Below are positions 44,472 through 57,820 of a stretch of 64,000 nucleotides of DNA, piece after piece. Source of the stretch: Rhipidocladum racemiflorum (lineage: Eukaryota > Streptophyta > Magnoliopsida > Poales > Poaceae). Each line of letters begins with the position of its first letter. Within the stretch, counting starts at the first letter, position 1. Where the stretch lies: positions 25,652,001 through 25,716,000 of the forward strand of contig CM070591.1 in assembly GCA_036346355.1 (NCBI GenBank). Reading direction: 5' to 3'. The notes under the pieces were generated by a model that ran no database searches, had not been told where the DNA came from, and worked only from the letters and a program-made list of their open reading frames with translations. The translations under genes and the position numbers were made by a program.

Positions 44472-45679
44472 GGTTTGGGGGGAAAGGAGAGGGAGTAGGT
44501 GGGAGGGAAAAAAAGTAGTAGGGGGAACTCTCCACACAACTAAGGTTTAGTAACTCTGAAAATCACAGGCAGTTCACCACACACCCAGACTAGGAATTCC
44601 ACTAACTTGGAACAAAGTTAAACGATGTTACATCCACGATGTGATATGGGTGCACTGTGCACCTGGTGCATGACTGCACACTCGGTGCGCACGGTGTACG
44701 CGAGTGTCCGCACGGCGAGGTCGAGTGGTGCCGGAGAGGGAGGAAGATGGCAACAGGGCACGCAGTGGTAATGTCGTGATGAGGCAACATCGGTGGTGGT
44801 GGGACAAAAGGGAGGCAGAGGTGGCAGGAAACCAAAGGTGATGGGGCACCAGAGTGGATGAAGATGGCAGTGGTGGTGGCGTTCGAATGCGGGAAGAAGA
44901 GGGAGGAGGGGGTGGAGTGAGGGGAGAAAGGAGGCTGGGTCTATTTATAGCATGAGGGGGGCTCGGATGGGGCGGCGTGGGCGCGAGATTTGCTGTGGTT
45001 GGCATGGCAAAATCTAACAAGAAATGGGAGGAAAGTGGGTGCAATGGTAGGATAAGACGAAGGGATAAGGTGGGGGAAAGTGGTGCTTATATGCCCATGA
45101 GATAGGGGGAACCAGCACAAAAAAGACTGACTTTTAAAGCTTGTCTCAACATCCATGGAGGAAGAGAGATGAGAGTGAGAAGAGGCTAGTGGGGAAGAAC
45201 GTCCCGACTGGTGGGGCCTCGTGCCCACCTGTCGGCAGGCATGGTGAGAGGAGGGTGCGGGTCGACTAGGCTGGTTGTTTAGGTCGAGGGGGTGGGCTGG
45301 CAAGTCAGGAACAATGGAGGTGGTTGGGCTATGTGTGGTGGAGGGGAAGTGCGCTAGGCGAAAGGGCTTAGCCCAAATAGGTAGAAACTGTTTTTTGTTT
45401 TGTTTTTAATTTTAAATAATCCTACAAATATAAAATAGTTTTAAATAAATACCAATTAGAGTTTAAAATTCTAGCAAATTCTCAAAAATACTTTGAATTA
45501 TTTTGTACTTATAGAAATTATTGTTGTCAAAATTTTGGCCTTATTTTTCTTGAATAAATTATTTTTATAACACTAAAATAGAAAAAAAAGGCATTTATAA
45601 ATTCCAATAAATCATGAAAAATCTCAAAAAATCACAAATAATTAATTAAACCAAAATATGTAAATTTTGGGGTGTTACA
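44472..45679 (-). repeat. Family B' giant LTR, piece 3 (U3 and leader start)
   Basis: In element orientation starts TGTAACACCCC at 45679. A TATA-like CTATAAATAGACCC lies at about 44951-44938 (minus) and is followed by the GC-rich leader. With pieces at 11865-13134 and 21543-22461 the LTR totals about 3.4 kb. The minus-strand frames 45303-44941 and 45044-44628 are proline/serine-rich leader sequence and show no domain. Confidence 0.7.
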
Positions 45680-45700
45680 AAACTACCCCCTTAAAAAAAT
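45680..45700 (-). other. Polypurine tract of family B' element
   Basis: On the minus strand TTTTTTTAAGGGGGTAGTTT abuts the LTR start TGTAACACCCC, so the LTR to its left is the 3' LTR of a minus-oriented element. Confidence 0.7.
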
Positions 45701-45799
45701 CTCAACCCTATGATTTAGAAAGGCTAGTAAGTAGATATGTTTACAAATCTTTCAACTTAATTCTCAGACATACCCTACTATACGACTTGAATTGTGACA

Positions 45800-47030
45800 T
45801 TGTTCAAGCATCATCTTTCAAAGTGATGTGTCCATGCTACTTTGATGGCTCTGATATTCTGGTGTTTCTTGGGGCAATTTCTGATGTAGTGTCCAACTTT
45901 CTAACAATTGAAGCATTTAACTCTAGGGGCAAGAGGTGGATCCTTTTGTGTAGGTTCTCCCTGAGATGTGCTGGTGATCATTGTGCTGTCCAGGCAGTTT
46001 ACCAAAGCTGGCTCCTTGGAGAAAGTGACTCTCAGGACTTTACCACCTGCCCTTGGTGCTATGAACTTGATAGAAGTGACTTCTAAGAGGACCATGGGTG
46101 GAATGGGTGCCTTGTGCTTTTTAGGACAACGGTTAGCATAATGAACAATCTCATGACAATTATAACAAGTAACCTTACATCTTGGATTAGTGTCTACATT
46201 GATCATAGTGGTGTCATCAGCTTTGCTGGAGGTTGTTGCTTTTCTTTTAAGGCATCTCTTGTCCCAATGACCCTGCTTGTTAGAATAAAGATGAGTTAGT
46301 GGTGATGTCAACTTGCTATTTTTCTTAGGTTGATTGCTATGGTTAAGGTGCTACAGCCCCTCAAATGGTGCAGTGGATGTAGATGACAATTTACCTTGCC
46401 TTTCTAATTCTTGTGCAGCAACATCTCAGAAATTCTCTCATTGGTGTTGAATTGTATAGGTTAATACCAAGTACATTGGGCATTGTACTAGGTAATGATC
46501 TTGTCCTTCGCAAAGGAAATAGGTAATCTTATCCATAGGACATTCTCCAAGTGGATGATTCTATTCACATCTGGAAAAATTGATTTGGTGATCTTCATCT
46601 GTATGTCCTATCTCTCCACAACAAATACATGCACTATTTTCTAACTTGCTTTGTTGATAACCATGTCCAGATGTACCATGGGGTATAGGAGCAACATGCT
46701 TCTCTGTACTTTCTATGATCTTGACATCTTCTATAGGGATGTTCTTCTTTATGGTTTGAAGCCTTGTTCTGGCCTTGTTGAGAGTCGGTGATCTTGCCTT
46801 CATGGATTCGGACTGCCTTGATCCAGCTGGTGTAGGAACGTGTGGAATTGCAACAGATGAAGCCTTACTACTAACACCTTGAGCAAGGAGTTGGATGAGA
46901 TAATTTTAGTTTGTTAGCATTAGCTACCATTCAATGCCATAAGCTGTTGGTGGTATTGAGGCATTTGCGCTTCCAAAGGCTGCATTGTTCTGGTTGGTCC
47001 TAATTCCAGAGTGATGGTTATCTTCTATCG
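45800..47030 (-). pseudogene. gag: Zinc-knuckle gag remnant of family B' element
   Basis: Minus-strand broken frames hold four cysteine motifs in order: ACICCGEIGHTDEDH (about 46636-46590), SNKQGHWDKRC (about 46290-46255, first Cys pair damaged), CYNCHEIVHYANRC (about 46170-46125, complete CX2CX4HX4C) and CFNC-stop-KVGHYIRNC (about 45920-45868). Upstream, QPLEAQMPQYHQQLMALNG (about 46985-46925) looks like a Gag N-terminal part. No protease, RT or integrase lies between this gag and the PPT 120 bp away. The element was either gag-only or lost pol by deletion. Multiple zinc knuckles in one Gag are unusual. At least three stops and shifts are present. Confidence 0.6.
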
Positions 47031-47227
47031 GCTAGGTTCCAAAAGATAGGAAAGAAGAAGACTGAGAACAAGGCGAATAAGGATTTCACATCCAGCGAAA
47101 ATCAATAAACACCAATTTTATTAATACAATAACTTATTTATTGTGGCTGCCAACAAAAGAGGAAAATGACAGGTCACAATCACCATCTATTGAAAATGGA
47201 TAACTTAGTCAAGCCTTAATTAGGGTA
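47031..47227 (-). other. Leader remnant of family B' element
   Basis: AT-rich sequence without a gene. GGAACCTAGCCGATAGAAG reads on the minus strand just upstream of the gag remnant. The stretch ends at GGTAT (47223-47227), the left flank of the next LTR. Confidence 0.35.
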
Positions 47228-48726
47228 TTGTAACAACCCAATTTTTGAGCTTTTGAAAAGTTTTAAAGTTAAAAAGAACCATTTGGATTTTTCCTAAATT
47301 AATTAAAAGCATAATCTAGATTTTTAATTAATTAAAAAGATTTAATTTAATTAATATATGCGTCAAAAAAATTATTTCCAGTTATAGTTATGTTCCTTGT
47401 GCTTCAAAGAATTTTTCTATATTTATTTGAATTTATTCGGCTTTATTTGAATTTTTTTCAATTATTTAATTTGGAAACTAACTTTTATTTACAAAAGCCT
47501 CCCGGGCTGAATTTTCTTGGCCCATTTCCTTTAGCCCGTGCTTGCTCGGCCCATTTGGCCACTGCCTCAGCCCGCTTCGCTCCGGCCTAGTCCAGCCCAC
47601 CAGCGAGCTCGCGAAGTAGCACACCCTAGCCACCAGGACTCCATGTGCCACACGTCGCTATTCTCGGAGTTCAGGTCGTGAATGCTATCTAGGGCTATTT
47701 AATGCCCGAGGATCCTCATGTCATGTTCCACGCATCGCATCGCATCTGCCGCTCCGCTTCGCATAGCCCGAGACACCACCGTTGCCTCTCACAAGCTCGT
47801 CGGAGTCCGTCGCTGCTTGCATGCGCCAGTTGGCCTCCACCGCTCTCATGTGCTCCATCTTCGTCACGCTGCGCTCGTCTAGATTAGTGAAACCTGAGCC
47901 CAATCCGTCCCTGTTTTGTCATCGCCACGTTATCTTCTTCGCCTCTGGTGAGAGTACTCACCGTCGGAAGCCGAAAAGCTGATCAAGCCGACGAGGCCGT
48001 CCGTGTCACCGCCATGCAAGCACCACATCATTCGAGTGGGCCCACGTGTCAACCCAACCGAAGTGCCACTTGTGTGATGCCATCGCCGATATCATCATCT
48101 ACGTCATTAGCCTGCCACTTGATGCTGACGTCAGCCCTAGATCCTATCCGTGAGCTCGGTCCACCATAAACACTAGCCTTCCCATTCACGAGGTGTATAG
48201 ACCATGGGCCCCACCGTCAGCCTCTAAACCTATTTTTCTAGATTTGTTTTATTTTAAAAAAATTGGCCATGTTGTCAGTGTGATGCAATAAAGTGATTTT
48301 TCTTTAGAAAAATAATTCTAGAAATTTTTTTTCCTATTTTATCTGAATTTAAACTTTAGGAAATTTGTTCTCTCTCATACGAACTCCGATTAAGGAGATT
48401 CAAGATTCTAAAAATTTGTAAAATCAAGCTCTACTTATAGAGCTATTTATTTCCAATTTTGAGCTTGTTTGAGTCTCTATTTGGAATTTATTGCTTTCTT
48501 TTGCAGTATACATTGATTCCTAGTTAGTGAGCACAGGATTTGAAGACCAAGATTCAGCAACAATAATTGATCAACAAGGCAAGTCGTAGTCATTGACCAT
48601 GTTCGACCCATGTTTTCAAAAGTACTTTGTTTCATACAGTTGCATGCTATTTGTTTACAGGTATTTTTTTTACTAGGACTAGCTAAATACCTAATTGTCA
48701 TTATGCCACCTTGATTAATTGAAATG
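47228..48726 (+). repeat. Family D giant LTR, left piece
   Basis: Starts TGTAACAACCC. A TATA-like CTATTTAATGCCCGAGG lies at about 47693, identical in layout to the Tekay LTR. An exon-like stretch is bounded by TTTTGCAG| (about 48505) and AACAAGGCAAG|T (about 48587). TGTAACAACCC and this architecture mark an LTR related to family A. It is interrupted after AAATG (48722-48726) by a family A solo LTR. Confidence 0.65.
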
Positions 48727-51700
48727 TGTCTGGACCTGAATTTGCAAATCCGGACCCTTTGTGTACACAACACTAGTCCAGGATCACACTAGTGCACACA
48801 GTCTCAACATCGGTAAATATCACAATCATACTCAACGAAATAGTAGTGTACTTTACATAATTAACCAAACTGGGTGCTCGACCTTATGGCCAAGTTACAA
48901 AGATACGCCTCACAGGGCGAAGACTTATTAAAAGAGAAATAACTACAGCAGAATAAAATAGATTTCGTGGCACCATCCAGTATACCACAGGCAACTGACT
49001 GGGCTCGCTCCCTAGTTAGACGACTCCTCCTGATACTCTTCCTCCAAAGCTGGCGTCGACTCTTCGTTAACTGATGTTGTATTATGGCAAGGGTGAGTAC
49101 TTGGTACTCAGCAAGTCATGCACAGAATGCAAGCTATTATTCTACATGCGTGGATTGTTACAAAGGATAGGCTAACAGGTTCATTTGAAGTAAAGTAGCA
49201 TGAGTAAATACAATAATAGATTGCAAGCGGTAAAACAATAATGAATAGAGTACTTTTCACAATGATCTCACAAATACAACATTTTTCGATCCTAGGCCCA
49301 ATTCATCATTCCAAACCAACCATCTTTCCAGAGTGAAGTCATTTTTGTGAAAGTCTAACCCTTGACTGTAATTCCCGAGCAATGTCCAATGCCGCGGACT
49401 CAGCTATTCGAATAAATTTTACACTCTGCAGAGGTTATGTACTTTACCCACAAGATACAGCCAAACACCACAAAGGCGAGTGTCCATAACAAAGTCTTTC
49501 GGAAACTTCTAACAGCACAAGTGGGCCTCCTCGGTTATTGCAAACTAACCCTTCCCTTAGCAAAGGCGAAGTCTAGGCCAATCAACCGTTAGATGTGTAC
49601 CTGGCCGCAGCCCCAGTACGCTCCCCTATACAACTACACAAAAGGTATAGTTGACACCCCGAGGTCCCACAGTTACATTATTAGAAACTTAATCAACTAG
49701 GTCCGTCCCATTACAGACATGTGGTTTCACGTTTGACTCAGTTCAAAGGCTTGCAAGGTTAAGTCCTTAGGGTGATCAGGGCAAGACTACCCGAAGAACC
49801 AAATCAACTTCCCCGGTGCCACAACTGGCCCAGCCGATCATTCTTGCCACATGCCCCGGTCTAAATCTATTTATCAAACCCCAGTTGATTACCATGCACC
49901 ACGTGCCACCGATAACAACATCAATAACACATGACACTTCTCAAAAACATGTTCCATATGTCATTAAGTCAATGTTAACATGTAATAATCCAAAATCTTA
50001 TTGTGACTACGTGGTAGGTCTAGGCAATATACTACAACGGTCTAATTACCCATGTTGGCAATTAAATAATGTCCAACTAAATAATCCACAACTAGGGTGA
50101 CAAGGGTTTGTGGCACATAAGTAATTAATCAAGGTGTCATACTGCAATTTGGCATTTATCTAATTTTCCAGAATTATTTAAAGCATTTTCTAATTGAATT
50201 AGCATGCAATAATTTAAATCAGATAGATTTCAAAAATGGGATCAATATGGTCAAAGCATAACTTGCCTTCAAAGAGTACTTGTTCTTGGTCTTGAGCTGG
50301 CTCCTGGGTCAACACTTCTCCTTCGAAGCCTTCGGGTACTTCAACGTCTACTCGTAATGCGTGCGAATAGCAATAAATAAATAAAAAAGTACATGCACAT
50401 TGCTCAAAACATCAAATAAAGTCCATAAACACAAAGGGCATAATTTTACAAATTTTTATAAATTTGAATCGCTCAAATCGGAGTTAAAATGCAAAAGTTA
50501 TAATTGTTTAAAGTTTAAATAATCTATTAATTAAATATAAACAAAGAAAAATTCATGTCTAAAAATTAATTGAAATTCATATTTGAGTAGATCTCCATTT
50601 TATAAAAATTTAGAAATTGGAATCACTCAAATCGGAGTTGAAATGCAAAAGTTATAAGCGTTTAAGTTTGAAAATTCAAATAAATCAATAAACCGAATTA
50701 ATTCATTTATTTTTCTATTGAAAAATCCAATTTATGGCGTCAGCATGATTTCAGCATGGGATTTGAATTTCCACCGAATTATTTTTCTATTGAAAAATTG
50801 AATTATTGCGTCGGCATGACGTCCGCGGGTCCATGGACTTGATCCACGGTTCGGACTCGATCCACCATGGACCCCATCCACGGGTTCACGTGTCACTGAC
50901 ACGTGGGACCCACTGGATGACATCAGCACTGACGTCATCGCGCTTCGGCCGAGCGGACTGACACGCGGGCCCCACCCGTGACGTCACAGATGACGTCATG
51001 GAGCCGTTGGCCAGGCGCTAACACGCGGGCCCCACGCTGACGTCACGCGTGACGTCAGCGGCGACCGCGGCTGACCACACTGACCGCGCTGGTTCGGCTC
51101 CCACGCACATGGCTAGATCTCGGCCGTTGATTTGAAAATCAATGGCCCAGATCAGATCTGGACCGCGCATGTTTGGGGTAACGTGGCTCGATCTGAGCCG
51201 TAAGATTCTGATCGGACGGCTACGATTGGATCAGGTTTCACCGCGTCATGGGGTGACGTGGCATGTCACGGCGCGACATGTGGCAAGATCTACGCCGTTT
51301 GATTTCGATCGAACGGTTGGGATTACATCTAAAGCTACAACGCGGGTGAACCCTAACCATACGATCTAGATCTAACGGCTGAGATATATCCAAGCACGGT
51401 GCAGTTACGAGCGACGTGGCACATCCTAGAGCGTTGGATCTAGATCTAACGGTTGAGATCTATCCAAGCATGGTGCAGTTACGGGCGACGTGGCACATCC
51501 TAGAGCGTTGGATCTAGATATAATGGTCTAGATCTAATATGGGTTTCTACGGGGATTGAGCGACGTGGACTCACTGTGACCGTTGGATCTCGATCCGGAC
51601 GGTGGATAAACCTCGGGGGCGGCGATGGCGACGCGGTGGCCGGAGATGAGGACGACGACCCACGCGACGGTGTTTGGGGTATGCTCCGGCGAGGTGAGAG

Positions 51701-52513
51701 GTCTCCACGGGTGTGCCTCGACGCGAGGGTTCCGGATCTGGGCTCGGTGACGGCGGAGGACTGCTGACGCGGCGGCGAACGGCGAAAAACCGCGGTGGGC
51801 TTCACCTCCAACTTCGGCGAGCTCTCGCGGGCAAACAGCGGCGATTTGACCTCGACTAGCTTGGGCTATGGGTGCACACGGAAGAGGAGAGCGCGATGGC
51901 GGCGGTGGCGCATTAAATAGGGGTCTCGGCTTCCGTGAAACTCACGGAAACCGAGGCCCACAAGCGGGCGGCGGCGGAGTCCGGCGGCGACACAGAGAGG
52001 GTGACGTGGACGCATCCTAGCGGTCCACGTGGCGCGATCAATGGCCGAGATCGCACGGGGCGAACGGGTTCGGCCCGAACTCCACGTGGGCGACGTGGCA
52101 CGATGCTGGCCGTTGGATCTTGATCCAACGGTTACGCGATTAGGGCTAGGTCGGATTCGAGATGTACTCGAGTCGGACTCGAACTCGAGTCTGACTCGGG
52201 CTCGGTCGTATGAACAGTAAAACCCACTCAGCAGTTAAATAATTAAAACAATTTCTAGAAATTCAAATAATTCAAGAAAAATAGCAAATTAATCAGAAAA
52301 ATTCCAGAAACATTCTAGAAAATACTTTGAGACATTTCGGACTCAAATAAATTATTTCCAACAAAATTTTATTTATAACTTTTAATTCTTTAATTATTTC
52401 AAAAGGAAATATATTCAATTTAAATCCAAATAAATTCCAGAAAATTCTAGAAATTCACCAAAGTGCAAAATTCCATTTAAATTCATGAAAAGAAAAAAAA
52501 TTAGTGTGTTACA
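48727..52513 (-). mobile_element. Family A (Tekay-type) solo LTR (TSD AAATG)
   Basis: 3787 bp; minus orientation from TGTAACACAC at 52513 to GGTCCAGACA at 48727. Perfect AAATG duplications at 48722-48726 and 52514-52518. It contains the acidic peptide segments (about 50360-50275 and 49080-49005), the GAGTACTTGGTACTC palindrome (about 49092), CTATTCGAATAA (49404), five TGACGTCA sites (50930-51057) and GATC palindromes (51120-51600, 52108). No internal domain. Confidence 0.9.
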
Positions 52514-52518
52514 AAATG

Positions 52519-53110
52519 CCATGTATCCATTGTCACCTTAGGTTGGGTCATTTAATTATTGGACATAATTGTAATACCAACATTGGGTTATCGTAACTAT
52601 GCTTAGACATACTTAGTTGTATGATGGGTTCATGTCATATGTTTAATGTTAATAATCTTGACTTAATGAGATATGGAATTGTGGCCGATAGCCACTATTG
52701 TAAAACATATTGTACCATGGCAAGGGTGTGCCATTGGTCTTGGTTATACCAAATTGTTTTCACTTGTGCAAGCGATCATGCAGTAAAGGGGGTGTCGTTA
52801 GCACATGTGAGATGTGGTTGTCTTGCCTAAGACTACTTAAGGACTTAATCTTGTGCTCCATTGAAATGGGCCTAACCGCACAACCACATGTCTGAAATGG
52901 GACAGACCTGGCTAAATAATTTGTAATGTCTAAATTTGAGTACTATTGTGGTTGTGTGGATTCCGGGATGGATGGGTAGACTCACATGGGGCAAGAGGGG
53001 GCCATGAGGGGTGAAACCTTAGCAGGCAGTACTGAATTTAGAGAGAGTTTTGTAAAGGCTTTGTTATGATCTTCTTAGTCCCACACCAAAGGAAGTGTCT
53101 AATGGCCGAC
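52519..53110 (+). repeat. Family D giant LTR, right piece
   Basis: Resumes the LTR interrupted at 48726. Phrases like cctaaccgcacaaccacatgtctgaaatgggacagacctgg match the Tekay LTR at about 26010-26050. It stops at 53110 where a further family A LTR begins, before reaching its own end. Confidence 0.6.
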
Positions 53111-55373
53111 TGTCGAGACCCGAATTTGCAAATCCGGACCAACTATGTATTCAGCACTAGTCCAGGATAACGCTAGTGCACACAGTCTCAACATTGGTAA
53201 TATCACAATCATACTCAACGAAATAGTAATGTACTTTATTAAAATAACCAAACTGGTTGCTCGACCTTATGGTCAAGTTACAAAGATATGCCACGCAGGG
53301 CGGAAACTTATTAAAGGAAATGACTGCTGCGGAATAAAAGCATCAACGTGGCGCCATCCAGTGTACCACAGGCAACTGACTGGGCTCCCTTGTTAGCCGA
53401 ATCTTCCTGGAGCACCTCCTCCAAAGCAGGTGTAACCCCTTCTTCAATTGATGTTGTAGTTGCAAGGGGTGAGTACTTGGTACTTAGCAAGTCATGCACA
53501 AAATGCAAACTAATATTCTACATGCATGGCTTAGTACAAAGGAATGTTTCATGGTTCATTTGCAGTAAATCAGCATTTAACAAGTAGCATAAGTAGATTC
53601 GAGAGCGGTAAAAGCAAATATAAAATCAATAACTTTTCTAGGAGTTAAGTAAACACTTTCCCTTTTCTAATCCACATTTCCATCAACGTCATCTATAAAC
53701 CCAACCAAACTTTTTAAGTCCAAGTTGTTTTTCATGAAAGTCTAACCCTTGACTGTAATCCCCGAGTAGTGTCTAGTACCGTGGACTCGACTATTCGAAT
53801 AGGTTGTCACACTCTGCAGAGGTTATGCACTTTACCCACAAGATACAGCCAAACACCACAAAGGCAAGTGTCCGTAACAGTCTTTCGGAAGCCTCTAACT
53901 ACACAAGTGGACCTCCTCGGTTGTTGCACACTATCCCTTCCCTTAGCAAAGGCGAAGTCTAGGCCAACCAACCGTTAGATGGGTACCTAGCCATCGCCCG
54001 TTACGCTCCCCGGTACAACTAAACAAAAGGTGTAGTTGACACCCTGAGGTTCCACAAGAAAGTTATTAGCAACTTAATCAACTAGGTCTGTCCCATTCCG
54101 GACATGTGGTTGCACGTTTGACTAAGTTCAAAGGCTTACAAGGTTAAGTCCTTATGGTGACCAAGGCAAGACTACCGAAGAACCAAAACAACTTTCCTAG
54201 TGCCATTCATGGCCCACCCGATCATTCTTGCCACTTGCCCCAGTCTAAAGCATTTATCAAACCCAGTTGATTACCATGCACCACGTGCCATCATCAACAT
54301 CATAACACATGATACTTCTCAAAAACAGGTTCAATATCTCCTTAAGTCAATATTAACATTTGATTGTCCAAAATCATGTCATGTGTACGTAGCAGGTCTA
54401 AGCAATATACTACAGCGGTCTAAATTATCAATGTTGGCAATTTAATAATGTCCAACTAATATGATCCCCAACTAGGGTGACAAGGGTTCATGGCACATAA
54501 TTAAATAGTCAAGGTGTCATACTGCAATTTGACATTTACCTAATTCCCTGAAATAATTAAAATAATTTCTAATTAAACTAGCATGTAATCATTTAGTTCA
54601 AACTAATTTTCAAAAATAGGAGCAACATGATCAAAGCATAACTTGCCTTCAAAAAGTACTTGTTCTAGGTCTTCAGCTGGCTGTTGGGTCAAAACTTCAC
54701 CTTCGAAGCCTTCGGGTACTTCAATGTCTACTCGTAACCCGTGCAAATAGCAATAAATAATCAAAAAGTAGACAAAAGTGTCCAAAAATGCAAATAAAAT
54801 TCATAAATAGATAGAGCACAATTTTATAAATTTTTAGAAATCTGAATCATCCAAATCGGAGTTAAAACGCAAAAGTTATAACCGTTTAATGTTTGAAAAA
54901 TCAATTAAATAAACATAAACAGAGGAAAATTCATGTCCAAAAATTAAATAAAATTCACCATTAAGTAGAGCTCAATTTTATAAAAATTTAGAAACTGGAA
55001 TCACTCAAATCAGAGTTCAAATGCAAAAGTTGTAAGCGTTTGAAGTTTGAAAAATCAAATAAAAGAATAAACCGAATTAATTTATTTATTTTTCTATTGA
55101 AAAATCGATTTATTGCGTTATCATGACACGTGGACCAATCAGAAGCCGCCACGTCACCTCGGGTCTATGGACCCGGTGCACGGCTCGGCTCGGGTCCACC
55201 ATGGACCCGGTCCACGGGTACACGTGTCGCTGAGACGTGGGACCCACTCGGATGACGTCATCGTGCTCAGCAGAACAACGTTGACAGCCGGGCCCCACCG
55301 TGACGTCATCATGATGCCACGGGTGATGTCACCGTGCGGCCAGTGTAGTCGCTGACACGCGGGCCCGTGCTGA
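53111..55373 (-). repeat. Family A (Tekay-type) LTR, partial
   Basis: Starts TGTCGAGACC on the plus strand, i.e. the LTR 3' end. It contains the second acidic segment (53450-53385, here reading through the usual stop), CTATTCGAATAG (53791), the first acidic segment (54735-54650) and GC-rich sequence with tgacgtca-like sites (about 55254 and 55303). It breaks at 55373 where the family B element inserted. The remainder would lie beyond that element, outside the window. Left flank CCGAC (53106-53110) would be its target duplication. Confidence 0.82.
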
Positions 55374-57805
55374 TGTAACACCTCAGCTTTTACTAAGCCT
55401 AGAATGTCACCAAACATAGATCATGACACATTTAATACCATAATTTAAGGTAAATTACAGCAAGTAATCATTTGGAATAATTGGAAATTTTGACAGCATC
55501 TCCTTTGTTTTTGCATGAAACTTAACAACATAGCATCATATCAATATGTAAGACAAACGAGATATCCATACGCAGCGATAAGGATAGCTAATCATCAACT
55601 AAAACATCAATAAGCATCGATAGCAAAATAATAAGCATCAATTTAACTCTAGGAAGTTAAAACAACTCCCTCCATAGCCCCACATGATATACATGAGGGA
55701 AACAACCAAACATACAGACCATACACTAATGATTATTGTAATACTTAATGTCGTGTCTCCAAAACAGGTGAATTAGCTAGATTATGATACTACGTGAAGG
55801 AGTGTAGCTAGATCCCTTTCCCGCACGCCGATTTCATTGTGCCTAAACAAACAAACAACATAAAACACAAGCGTGAGTTCGAAAACTCAGCAAGCATATT
55901 GTAATGGACAACAAGATCATTTACAAGACAATAATACCTCACGTCACATATAACATTTCAAACTTGAACACATAACAACATCCTCATCATTTAATATGTA
56001 TTGTAATGCAATGCAATGCAATGCTATGCTCATATCTCCTTGGAAACTCATACCGGTATGGTTGAGTACACACCCGTCGGTGTGCACCCTCTCCCCCCTT
56101 CCATCCCGAAGATGGAGGGTGCCTACTCCTCGCTTCCACAACCCACGGTAGATGGAATCACGATGTAGGACTTACTCTATTGGCTCTCCGGATTAGTCAT
56201 AACTTTCTCACCGACCTTCCCGGATTAGTTAATGACTTTCTCACCGCCCGTGCCATGTAACATGTCATGTATGCAAGCATGCCAACATCATATAAAACTC
56301 ATATTTTAACACATGGCGTCATAACATCTTAAACATTCTCATCATATCATAGCAATCATTAACACATGGCAAGTGGACATATATCATGTAAACAATTCCA
56401 TCTAATCTCAACATGCAACCTACAACTCGCTATCCATCACAACACACTTGCCTTCAACCGCGGGCAACGGAGTGACGAGAGGTTGAGGGCACTCGAAGGC
56501 ACACCACCTGCAAACACGTGCCACACACTTAATTTGACTCCTCAAAACAGTACCCACTACACCTAATACGCTAAATACTCCAAAACCCGAAATCACAGAT
56601 TTTGCCCCGTTCTGGACAGCGGCTTCGAAAAATCATAACTTGAGTTCTAGAACTCCAAATTGAATAAACGAGTACATCCTCGCGTAGCTTAGGAAATTTC
56701 CCAACTTTTTCTAGTTATAGGTAAAGACTGATTCGGAATATAATGTTGTTTAATCTAACGTTGAACACGAACTGTCTCAATCTCGTCACAGATTTGACAG
56801 CGCTCGGTAAAACAGGCATAACATCCAAACGGCTGGGCGGAATTTCAATTTCTTTATATGCACTGAAAGATATTGAAATTATCTACAACTTCCTAGAAGT
56901 ACGTATGGTCAGATTCGAAATCTAAATTAGTTTAATCTAATGTTGAACACAGACTGTCCCAACCTCGACACAGATTGGACAGCGCCCACCAAAACGGCCA
57001 TAACTTTCAGATCGTAACTCCAAAAATTCTCAAAAAAATACACAAAATAGGTCTTGACGATACCTACAACTTCTTCAACAGGAGGTCAACCAAATTCAGA
57101 ATCTAAAATTGCGAAATCGCACACCATAAAACGGACTCCAAATCTGCCCGAAACTGAGTACAATACGAACTCTAGTTCTTTTCAGATCTACTCCATGGCA
57201 GCACGTCCTCTTGATCTAACAACTCCAAATCTACCATGAGAACAGCACCTAGACCTTCCCCAAGGTTTCCCATGGACATACCTTAGTCCGACGAGCAGCG
57301 AACACGAAGAATGCCTCTCGATCGCCCGATCTCGCTCCCACGCGTCGTGGCCACCGGTTCTCCTCGTCGCGGATCCTCCTACCGGCGAGGGCAGCACCAT
57401 GGCGTGGCATGGCAGCGAGGGGGACGCAGCAAGGGCACGTGGTGGAGCAAGGGGAGGCGCAAGGGTGAGGGAGGGGTGGCGGCTAGGGAGGAGGAGGCAA
57501 TGGGGTGGAGGGGAAACAAGTGGGGGCTAGGGCTAGGGAGGGGACTTGTTTGGGGCGCAGGTAGGGCTAGGGCAGCAGTTTTGCTGTCCTAGACCACCTC
57601 CAAAAGGCCCAAATATGTCCCACCTTCGGCCCATATGGACCCCCCAAGGCCCGAACTCCCCCGGAAGGCCTAATTCCCCTCCGGAAAGGCCCAAAATCCC
57701 CCGGAAAGGCCCACACTTGCAGGCACGGCGCAAAAACATGTTACAAGAGTCGTACCTTATGGCCGAGATCGAAAATGACTCATACCGTCATTCCGTAGTA
57801 TCACA
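55374..57805 (-). repeat. Family B 3' LTR
   Basis: 2432 bp; minus orientation from TGTGATACTACGG (57805) to GGTGTTACA (55374). A micro-exon-like block lies at 56449-56510 (minus) ending GTTGAAGGCAAG. The hairpin GAGTTTTCGAACTC is at about 55870-55884 and the donor-like AAG|GTATGTCC at about 57283. Left flank GCTGA (55369-55373). Confidence 0.88.
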
Positions 57806-57820
57806 TTCTACCCCCCTTAA
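57806..57820 (-). other. Polypurine tract of family B element
   Basis: TTAAGGGGGGTAGAA on the minus strand directly precedes the 3' LTR start. Confidence 0.85.

Noticed and set aside
55374..57805. Independent solo LTR
   Set aside because: It is followed by a PPT, an interior and a PBS leading to a matching LTR, so it is the 3' LTR of one element.
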